Source: Neckera pumila (Eukaryota; Streptophyta; Bryopsida; Hypnales; Neckeraceae). From it: 64,000 nucleotides of DNA. The notes under the pieces were generated by a model, which was not told the DNA's origin, made no database searches, and saw nothing but the letters and a program-made list of their open reading frames with translations. Location: contig OZ018414.1 of the NCBI GenBank assembly GCA_963969595.1, positions 20,009,660 through 20,073,659 on the forward strand, written 5' to 3'. Each line of letters starts with the position of its first letter. The stretch's first letter is position 1. Shown here one piece after another: positions 47,880 to 57,900 of this stretch. The position numbers and the translations under genes are program-made.

Positions 47880-47960
47880 CTCCCTCAATCTATCTCAAAA
47901 TAAATCTGTGGTTTCTTGTGGTTTCTTGTGGGAGTGCCACAGACTTTGAGACTGAGGGAG
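47880..47960. repeat. Stowaway-like MITE, 81 bp
   Basis: Starts CTCCCTCAATC and ends GACTGAGGGAG, followed by TA; the inner parts TCTGTGG and CCACAGA also pair. CTCCCTC termini and a TA target are the hallmarks of Stowaway (Tc1/mariner-derived) MITEs. The left flank is CA, not TA, so one duplication copy has mutated. GTGGTTTCTT is duplicated in the loop. Confidence 0.6.
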
Positions 47961-48239
47961 TACAAAATAAATTTGGAGAACATGTTCATATTTGTGAATA
48001 CAAAGATTATGGTCAAAGCTTATCACTGAATTCTAATAAATTTGAATCTTATCACTTCCAATAAATCATTTATTCATGACATCTAAACATAAGGTAGAAG
48101 CACCTACTTAGAACACAATTTGTTCTCTGACACTGAAAAAAAACTTAAAATGGCTGGGGTGAACCAACCCCTTGCTTGTCCCAGATTTTATCCCTCAAGA
48201 AAACATAGAAGTTTTTCATTAGAAGAGATTTGGGGAGAC

Positions 48240-48500
48240 TAAAGGGCTGTTTCAGGCCTGCTCCCTAGACGCTATTTACCTGGCAGATTGGGAACGTCCG
48301 CTATCAGCTTTTTCTTTTTTTTGAAAAATTTAAAATGAAAAAAAAGCAAAAAAATAAAAAAATAAAAAAAAATAAAAAAATTGGGTGACATGGCAGTCGT
48401 TCTGTCACATCACACAGCAGTTGTGGACTGCTGCGAGGCTGTTCCCCTGACCCTGGCAGCCTAGGGAACTCACAACCCTTCAAAGGAGCTGAATAACATC
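48240..48500. repeat. Dispersed GC-richer repeat, copy 2
   Basis: Same layout as 34030-34270, with an A-rich centre (48311-48380) and a terminal GGGAACTCACAACC block followed by AACATCTAATG. Confidence 0.45.
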
Positions 48501-49916
48501 TAATGATTTGCCACGCATTAAGATTCAAAATTCAAAATTTGCAATCAAAGGCCTCAAATTAGCTAGGAGAGGTCCAAAGGAAATTAATCAAGCACAAAAT
48601 AGGGGATCTTTTTTTCACATGCCTCCTTGGAATGACTTTAGAAGGACAAGCAAGGGGTCAATTCACCACGATAAAAAATGGCCTTGAATGAATACTTCAT
48701 GACTTCAAATCACTACAATTCAAAAGCAACCAATAAAAGTTGAAACATTTCATGCTTCAAGTGTGTAGCTTTTAAGTGATGTTACCTTTCCGTGAACTCT
48801 AATCATAGGTTTTTGAACACATCAATAAGCCCTCCAAGAGTGAATGGATGAAAACTCTCTGTCAATCTAAAGTTCTCACTTCAATTTGTTTATTGTCCAA
48901 TAACTAGAAGTTGGAGCACTTTAGGAGGATTAAAGGAAAGGGTTATTGTCCATGCAATCAAACTTCAAATTTCTTCATAGTGTATGGTCTATTTTAAAAT
49001 TGAATTTGAAGAGATATTTTACTTATCTTTTAGAGATGAAATCATATGACTAGTGTAAGTTCAAAAAATTTCAGACTTTTTTGAGAAAATTTAAAATTAT
49101 TGTGAACTTTTGAAGAGAAAGTGAAATAAATTGTATAAACACAAAATAAGCTTTAAATCTAAAATCTATCATAAGTGTATATTTTGGTTTAAAACATCAT
49201 GGTTTAAACCAAATATTTGTGCCATAAAGTCTTGTCATTCTTTAATTGAAAATTGAATAGCCTGTAGTTAAAGGCTGAAATTAGAAATGGCAATCAAATA
49301 TTTTTCTTTTGGAAATTTTTCAAAATTTTGAATTGGATAGATACTAGATTTAGGAGGCTTCTCATTTCTTTAGTTGGGCTCAAATTCAAAAAATATCATT
49401 TTAATGGCTAAAAATAGTTCAAGAGCAAGGATGTGAGATTTGCTAAATACATTAGAAAGACATCTTTTTGCTATCCATGGTGTTAGCATCTTCAAATGTA
49501 GAAAATTCTATAGTTCACATGCATGAATGATGGACTTTTGAAGACCAAGCACTCCAAAAACATACAAAAAAAATTCTCCAAAAACATACAAAAAACTCTC
49601 TAAAATAAATTGGGTTAAAAACATTAGTTTTTCAGTAAGAAGTCTTTGTTAGACCATTCAATTAAATTTTAATTGTTAGAATAATCTTACGTGGGGGAAA
49701 AACATTTTTAATTCCAGCTTCTAGTTATTAACAAATTAGATTTTCTTTCTATCTTGTATTCAATTCTACTTTAACTTGCCTTGAAGGATGCAACCCCTCA
49801 AGATTAAGGTAGTCTCTGAATTTGCTCTAATTATTGGACCCAATAGGTGCATTATTTGTTTCTACAATGAACAATGAAGTCATCCATGTGACACTTTTAG
49901 TCCTCGGTGTCCTTAG

Positions 49917-50826
49917 CCCCTAAATGTTTTTTACTATGTTTTCACCAAAACTGCTACAAAACTACCATTTCTAATACAAGTACCAAATTTTAGGAAAAAA
50001 ACATTTTTGAACACAAGTAACCGTAAGATCTTGTAGTACACTAGTTTAAGAAGACGTGGAAAAATTTCAGAATTTTCCACCATGTGGATTGCAAGATATT
50101 AACATTTGAATTGAAAAAAATGTGAAACATCCAAGCAGCTGCACTTCACAAGGTCATATTTGTATTAAAAGATGTCCAAAATGGTGGTTAATCTTTGGAA
50201 TCATTCTTCAAGCAAGTTGGCTACATGCTTGAAAAATTTCAAATCATTTGGGATTATACAACATATAGGAAAAAAATTGTATGTAGGAAGAGGTAGAGAA
50301 CGACTCAAAATACTAAATTGTCAAGAATTTTGTTATGGAATTGAAAAATTCCAATCCTAACGGTTGTAATGTTGTAATAAATAATCTACATCCACTGTTT
50401 TTATTCTTTTTCAATAATATTGAAAATTGAGTTAGATAAAGAAATTCAAAGTTTATTTTAGAGTAAAGATTCCATAACTACCCTCAAACTAAAACTCCTC
50501 ATAGCTTTTGACTCATTAATCCAAATGGAATGATTCAAAGCTTTCCAAGCATACATAAATCTAAAAAACCAATTTCAAATTATTATTTTTCAAAAAAGTG
50601 ATTTTTAGAGAATTGTTTTGAGCTACCCGGGTTGCTCGCCAAGGATTAAAAATTACACATTATGCAATAACCTTTTACCCATGCTGTCAAAATTGTTGGG
50701 CCTTGAAGCTACTTCTCGGGCACATCTTGTGTGAAAATTTCAAAGAAAGAAAAATAGAATTTCCATTTGTAGTGAGCTGCTCAAAATTGCTATGTTGCCA
50801 AAAAATGGTTTTTGGTCCTTTAGGGG
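49917..50826. repeat. TTAA-type element, long subfamily, 910 bp
   Basis: TTAG (mutated TTAA, 49913-49916) then CCCCTAAATG at the left; CCTTTAGGGG then TTAA (50827-50830) at the right. TIR identity is CCCCTAAA over 8 of 8. It is about three-quarters identical by eye to 51004-51909 over its first 200 bases (ACTACCATTT, GATCTTGTAGTA, GGATTGCAAGATAT). No reading frame of note. Confidence 0.65.
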
Positions 50827-51003
50827 TTAAAGGATTAACAAAATTTAAAGAATAAAAATCATATTTTTCTTTTTAATTCTTTTTCTTAGATTCTCAACTC
50901 AATTCTCATGAAAAAATCTCTAAACTCAACATCCAAAATGTAAAAAAATTTAAATTTATACAATTTAAAGTCCTAAAAATTGGTTTGTCACAGTGCCATT
51001 TAA

Positions 51004-51909
51004 CCCCTAAAGTTCCATGATTATGTTCTCACCAAAAACGCTCAAAAACTACCATTTTTAGTACAAGTATCCAATTTTTGAAAAAAAAAAATTTTGACAC
51101 ATGTAATCGTGGGATCTTGTAGTATGGTGATTTGAAAACATACATTAAAAATTTCAGGAATTTCCACCGCATGGATTGCAAGATATAAGCATTCAAATTC
51201 ACTAAAACCATTTTTTTGGCCCTGCGAAAAACAGGGCAGCAGCACTTCACAAGCTCACTTTTCAATGAAAAATGTCCAAAATGGTGGTAATTCTTTGTAT
51301 TCTTTTTCCTAGACAAGTTGGCTACATGCTTGAAAAATTTCATTTCATTTTGAATTTTACAACATATAGGAAAAAAATAGTAAGTAGATAGTAGTAGAGA
51401 ATGATTCAAAATACTAAATTGTCAAGAATTTAAATATAGAATTGAAAAATGCTAATCCCAATGGTGGCAATGTTGTAATAAATAACCTACATCCTATGAT
51501 TTTATTATTCTCAAAATATATTGAAAATTGAGTAAGATAAAGGACTTCAAAGTTTATTTTAGAGTAGAGAATCTATAATGCCCCCAAACTTAAAATCTTC
51601 ATAACTTTTGATTCATTGATCAAAATGGGATGATTCAAAGCTTTTTACCTATATATAACTCTAGAAAACCAATTTCAAATTTTTGTTTTCAAAAAGAGTG
51701 ATTTTTTCTTATCTGCCCTAATTGCCCAGTTACAAAAAAAGGTAACAAATTAGGCCATACCTTTTGACTTGTATTTCCAAATGTCATGAAATTTGGTGAA
51801 TATGAAAGATATTCCTTGCCCCCACCTTCTATTAAAATCTCAGTCAAAAGTATGAAAATATCTAGTTCTACATACCTGCCCAAAATTTTTATACGGTCTT
51901 TTAGGGATT
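51004..51909. repeat. TTAA-flanked element, long subfamily, 906 bp
   Basis: TTAA (51000-51003) then CCCCTAAAGTTC; TCTTTTAGGGA then TTAA (51910-51913). It lies 177 bases after its relative at 49917-50826 in the same orientation. The right part shares TACCTGCCC(A/G)AAA with 34809-35730. Confidence 0.65.
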
Positions 51910-51913
51910 AAGT

Positions 51914-53078
51914 ACCAAATATAGGTAGTACAATAAGTTGTTGAACAAAAAGTAGCCATTCAAGCACCAAATACAGGTGGTACAATATATATGATGACAT
52001 TTTTGGATGAATATAAAGTATCTACACCTAAAAGCAACATTTTATATTCTCCGATAGCTAGAAAGAGGTTATAAATGAATACTTTCTTAAATCCTAAAGC
52101 TACCATAATTTTCACTTGGCAACCAGTGAAAGGCAAGGAGTTTCTGGCCAACAACCAATGAGAGATGAAGCAATTTGTGCTTTCAAGGTGTCATTTCAAG
52201 GTGTTATGTATAAGCTACCCTATATTCTCAACTTTGAAAATTTGTAGGATATTACCAAGAGTACCAAAAAATTACAAAACCACTTTGGTTGCATTTCTCT
52301 ATGAGAGATGAGACATTTTGTGCTTTCAGGGAGTTCATTCAAGGTGAGCTAGTGTTATGTATAGATTATCCTATGTTCTCAACTTTGAAAATTTGTAGAA
52401 TATTACCAAGAACATCAAAAAATTACAAAACGACTTTAGTTGCATTTCTCTAAAGTTTGCTAACAATCTCATCAATTCTTGGGGTCATTCGACCTTTGAG
52501 GAGAAAAAAATGTTGCTTTTAAGTGTGCTTACCTTACCTTATTACAATAGATGGATTGATTTAAAGTGAAGCACATGTCAATTGTTCTCTAACTGAATAT
52601 GACTAAAGTTCTTTTTTTGGTTGTTGCACAATTAGGGTTACAATTCCAAACAATGTTCAATGATTAAATATAGACAACAGAGACTGGCATTTCTGTATTC
52701 TGTAAATGAACAACAAGATTGTCAAAATACATTTCTAAAGAAAAGAATTTGAAGAATTAAGAAATAAAAATTCAAAAATAAAAATTCACTATAGAAAGCA
52801 ATGGATTTCTAGAAGTATTCAAAGACGTGTATTCAGTTTTCTGAAATATATAAACTATTTGCCTCAAGTCCGATGTTGTGGTCCTCTTGTTGTTCAAGCT
52901 ACAATAATCTTTTATCAGTTGCAAACAAGATCCCCAATGAAAACAAGATAGACCAGTACTACGTACGTAATCTATGGAGTAATAAATATGTGCTTGAGAT
53001 TCTTATTCCGATGCTTCATTTACCAAAGACAAGTTGGTTATGTAGGTAATTATTCGCCCTTAATCCCCATTGTGTGGA
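51914..53078. other. Intergenic DNA, no gene recognised
   Basis: AT-rich; apart from the 52158-52451 tandem duplication no structure or gene was seen. Confidence 0.45.
52158..52451. repeat. Tandem duplication, two copies of about 143-151 bp
   Basis: Copy 1 (52158-52300) and copy 2 (52301-52451) both run from ATGAGAGATGA through TTTGTGCTTTCA, CTCAACTTTGAAAATTTGTA and AAATTACAAAAC to GTTGCATTTCTCT. They are about 85% identical by eye. The core recurs singly at about 36540-36570. Confidence 0.8.
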
Positions 53079-53158
53079 GGTGCCACCTAGTGGGACTTGG
53101 ATGATTTCAAATAGAAAGATTATAATTTGAAATCATCCAAGTCCCACTAGGTGGCACC
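53079..53158. repeat. Perfect hairpin, 34-bp arms, 12-base loop
   Basis: 53079-53112 and 53125-53158 are exact reverse complements (starting GGTGCCACCTAGTGGGACTT). CCCTTAAT occurs on both sides (near 53058 and 53157), possibly a target duplication. The lack of mismatches in otherwise decayed DNA argues for a recent origin. Confidence 0.9.
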
Positions 53159-53484
53159 CTTAATTCCATCTTAGAGCTATTGATGATTTAGTTTTTCTTT
53201 CAATCTTGGACCTACTTCTGCTTAACAATTTTTTAAAGAATGAAAATCAAGTGTATTTTTTTTGAATTTTTTTTTCCAAGAATCTCAACTCCATTATTCA
53301 ACATGTAAAAATATAAATTCCTAGTCTGTAGTGCAATTTGTTCTTACAAATGGCGGTCAAAGTCATCTGAAATCGCAAACTAGTGTTCAAAAAAACAATT
53401 TTTTCCAACTTTGAATGCTAATATCTTCTAATCTATACGGTCGAACTTTATGAAATTTTTACCACATGATCTAAGATAAGTTAA

Positions 53485-53876
53485 CCCTCAAGTGCTCCGA
53501 AGTCCAAAAACTGGACAATGAACAGACTTGGAGAGTGACAACGAACGGAAAAGTGGGAAAATTCATTCATCTATTTTTTAGGAAGTTGGCACATGGGTTT
53601 GGCGTTTGTTACTGTTCACAGAGGTGGTATTAGTGAAAGCAGCTGCAACTGAAAAATGTTTGAAGCGAAGCATGTCTTGTTTTGGTGGAAATTTTCATTT
53701 GCTCCAGTGGAGGAAATGCTGGACATGGCGTTTTCTGGGCAGAAAATTTCATGGCCCAGTAGCGCTTCCTTGTTCAATTTAAAAATCATTTCCGCTGAGT
53801 AAAAAAGTGAGAGAAGACGGCAGATACCATTTATCCTGACAATTTATCCTGTAATATACCCCTGATTCTTTATGGG
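53485..53876. repeat. TTAA-flanked element, 392 bp
   Basis: TTAA (53481-53484) then CCCTCAAGTGCTCC; TTTATGGG then TTAA (53877-53880). The left 45 bases match 45541-45770. TIR match is limited to CCC plus A-rich positions, so the right end is less secure. Confidence 0.5.
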
Positions 53877-53880
53877 TTAA

Positions 53881-54959
53881 GAAAAAAAGTTATGATGAAA
53901 CATAATTGTATCCCTTGATTCAAAATCCAAGTCCGGAGTAGTATAAAGATAAGAAAACAAATGAATGAATCTTAAAGATCTTGGATTCATAAAAATTTAA
54001 TAGAATTAAAACGCGCTCAATAGCCAAATTTGGGTCATAAATCTCTTTTAAAGGAACAAGGGGTTCATGACAAGTTTGAAAGAGGGAACACAACACATTG
54101 AGAACTAAGGGCACGGTCACAAAGACATCTGCAATATATACATCTGAAAGCGAAGGCAAATCAACCAAATTTTAGATTGTGACATACTCTCCCATATCCA
54201 GCAAATGAGCCAAAGGATTAAGACACTTCGTTGCTCAAACTGACTGCGCAACACAAGGCATAGGAGTTTCCATTTCGTCAAGACACAACGGGTGCTCCAC
54301 AGGGACTCATAGAATAATAATAATAGTCGAGAAAAAGAGGATACCTCAAGAAGCCACAAGATTCAAAACATTCAAGCACAATACCAACAACAGTCATTGC
54401 ACAGTCCAAGTGCGCAAATGGAGTACATTGTATACACAAAATATGTACAAAATTGCGATCAAGTGAACCCAAGCAGGAACCACTCACCACAACGCTCATG
54501 GCTACACTATTTTCATTTTTAACATTTTTAACTTTTACATTTTCAGATGTCTTTGTTCATCTTCAAAGTAACAACCTACAATTTCATAATCAGGAACGTT
54601 TGCCTCCCAACCAGCTTATTTCAACATTCAATTACCTCAGATACCTTCCTGTAGTAGGGCTTACTGTTAGATCTTTTCCTCCCAGATATCCTCTACACCA
54701 CCATTGTGAACCGAGGAAGGGGGCTGGCTTGGCGGCTCCACTTATTTTACACCCAGTCAAAATAACAAATACCTTCGAATAATGTCGCCAGGATGCAGAG
54801 TCAAAAGGCTGAAAACTCACGCTTCATCTAGACTCCTCGATCTGGAATTCACACGCAGATCGGAGAGCCCCACCCGTCAGGCTTGCGCTGGAACAATTCT
54901 CCACATAGGAGTCGTTGGCAACCTTGAAATAGAGGCGCCTCATGTCGTTAGATAATGCA
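53881..54959. other. Probable 3' region of the ATG18-like gene
   Basis: Lies downstream of the minus-strand ATG18 stop. No other gene was recognised. From about 54300 the composition becomes that of the ATG18 locus, so part is likely 3' untranslated region or an alternative last exon. Confidence 0.35.
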
Positions 54960-57900
54960 CTACCACATGTAGTCTACTAGGTCGCAACCTGCATTCTTGG
55001 CCTCAAAAAAGGCGTACAGCCTGCAAAGTCCAAGTGCAATTCTCATGGAACGGGCGAACCTCCACCCAGGACAGGGGATTGGCCAGGTCACTCTTAAATA
55101 CTCGAGCCTGGGCCCATCAATAAGCAGGCCGCGACGGGAGAACATCCCCCACGCCTAGCAATCTGCGCAAATCACAAGCAACGAATACCAATCGGTACAA
55201 CAATCCCAAACGGCACAAAAACTCTGAAAAGGACAGAAACAGATCACACGAACCGGCACTTCAAACTCAAAAACGGAACATCAAAATCAACCACAAACTA
55301 GAGTCAACAAACACCAACGGAAAGTTCCCAAGGGAAAAGACAAAACAGGAGAAGAAAACATTCCAAAAGAGAAATCAACAAATGGACAAAGGTCGACTCG
55401 GAGCAGCAGTCCAACTCACCTTCTTCACAAAAGGGAAACATCGAACCCTCCCAGACGTCATCCCCGCGCTCGGCAGTCTCATTCTCCTCGCTCTTACTGC
55501 GAGCTCCCTCCGTATCCTCACTCTCCGCATCCTCAGCCGGACCACCCACCACTCCGTCACCAGGACTACTGTCCGAAGGACTGTCAATCTCAACACCGCC
55601 GCTGCCGCGAAGTCCACAATCGTCCACGAGAAACGCAGCCTCGCAGTCCGGGTTCGAAGCAGACGGAGCCGTTAAGGTGCCCGAAGAATGCTTCAGAGAC
55701 CCATTCCCCACCAACGGCCCACTCGGCATCATGGCCCACCGGCTCTTCCCCTTCGCGGGAAACGGAACCCCGGAACGCTGCGCACTACTGTCATGCAAAG
55801 CTAAATCGTCCAAGTCTCGGGACACGGAAACGTCGCTCCCTGGCGGGCCCAGTGGAGGAATGGACGGACCGATGTGACCATCCGATGACCCTGCACCGAC
55901 GCTGCCACCGTCATGGTCGGCGCTGTCACTCCCGCCAGAATTGGGGAACCCCGCAGCTGCAGATACGCCGGGCTTCGCGTAGTTGCGGAGCATGTACGGC
56001 GGTTCCACCCTGGGGATATTGATGGGAGAACCCATCACCCCCACAACCGGGTCGACTAGGGGATGGAAACTCTCCTGGTACAACTCAAAACCACCAGACT
56101 TCGACCGCGAAAGAGGACCAGGATCTCGGCCTGTCACCGGCGTCGCCGACACTGGCTGGGGCTGCTGATGGAAATACGGAGGAGATCCAAAAGACGACGG
56201 AGGAGTGTCTGCAGCTACCGAATCTGCAGCCACCAAATATCTCAAAAGGACTCCAGAAACCACACCCGCATACCAGAATATCACATGTGTACGCAAATCA
56301 AGCTAGGCCTTGCAATGAAAGCATTCGATACCTCTAGATTTCGTTACAGACGCTTGCTTTACCCACGTAAATGCACATGGAATGGTAGCGAACCTTGGTA
56401 GCCACGATGGTAACCGTTCACACCACCTCCGCTACCAGCTAACGGCGCACCCTCGGAACCAAAGCTACTGCAGCTACTGGTCCGGCGGATGGGCAGGCCT
56501 CGCAAACCAGCGGACCATCTTCCAGAACCATCTTGCAAACCCTCGTCTCCGAGAAGCTGCTCATGACCAGTAGATACCCCTGGCAAAGGATCCGGCACCA
56601 GAACTTCCCTGCACACACGGCCATTGGAAGATGCGTCACCACTCGAGGCACAGCTCACTCCAACTCCTCAAGCGGATTTAGGAACGAAACACCGGCAAGC
56701 TTTCCGCCGAAAGAACCAGAGCCATACAAACCAGGCCAGGAAAAGGACGCCAAGAAACAGGCAAGGAGGAAAACGAATCCAAGCCTACACATTGCTCAAA
56801 CTTCAAGACAGTACCGACGGAAAGAGGGAATCCTCACCGGGCACCCTGAACTTTCTTAAACTTCTCCAGCCTTTCAATGACAGGAACGAGGTCTTTCCTC
56901 CGAACTTCCACAATCCGAGTGGGAATTCTCTCGATCTCGATCTCTCCGAACCCATCGTCCCCCGAGACGTCGCCGTCAGACTCGGACGACGTTGCTGGCC
57001 CAGTCAACATCAAATGGAATTGGATCTGGAAACGAGAATCAACCGGCATCAGAAATCAAACGCAGAAGCTCCAGAGGATAAATGCCACCCTCATGACAGA
57101 ACCAAACATAAAATGTACAAATAAGAAGAACCACTTCGACACTCCTCTTCGACCCAATGAAAAGTCCCGAAAAAACAAGAAATGCAAAATCCATCAAAAC
57201 AAATGAACTTCGGAAAGGACAGGAGCCGCAGCTCCGCCACAAATACACGAATGCCAAACAGGCGAAAGTGCGAGTACCTTCGACTTCGCCCAAATGGGAA
57301 CAGGCCTGGCCTGATGCATCTGAACTTCAGCATTGGACATAAACCACCGTTGCATCTCTTCAGTTGTCGTACCTTCCTTAGCTACAGACCCGGAACACAC
57401 ACACGGGACGGCCGACACTCCCACTCCGTCGACTTCGTGACCCGCACCCTGGGAATCCACTCGCTCTTCTCGTTCCACCCAGTTCGGTCGACGAGCAACG
57501 TCCCACCTCTCCACGGGCTCCACAACGACCTTCAGCTCTTGAGAAAGACCGGGGCTGCCTGGGGAACCGATGCCGGCCATTTGAGGCAACCCGTTGATGT
57601 AAACACCGTCTCCTCCCGCAGAGGGACGCAGCAAATAACGAAGAAGATGACCCGTAGGGCACATCACCCACAGTTGGTCCTTCAAGGTACCCACACCCAG
57701 GTCCGACTCCAAGCCGGCGCCACCACCGTCGTGAAACACGGCGGCCACGGCACCAGCAAGCACGTGGGGACGACCGGTCGCCGTCACGGCCGCACTCGTC
57801 ACCGTGCCACGCCAGCCGCCAGTCCCATTCTTCACTCGACTCACCACATTCAGAGTTATGGCAGAAGGAGGAGGGTGCAGGGCTTGCGGAGTCGAACTCA

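Larger units (their letters stand above)
47448..49916. other. Intergenic repeat-derived DNA, no gene recognised
   Basis: Holds the start of a TTAA-type element at 47448, the Stowaway-like MITE, the second GC-richer dispersed repeat and AT-rich remainder. The segment 49845-49912 (AGGTGCATT, TTTCTACAATGAAC, AGTCATCCAT) recurs at about 63690-63732, in both cases just before a TTAA-type boundary. Confidence 0.5.

Noticed and set aside
51029..51409. 126-codon minus-strand frame within a TTAA element
   Set aside because: Not kept in the related copies at 34809 and 49917, so not a conserved transposon gene.
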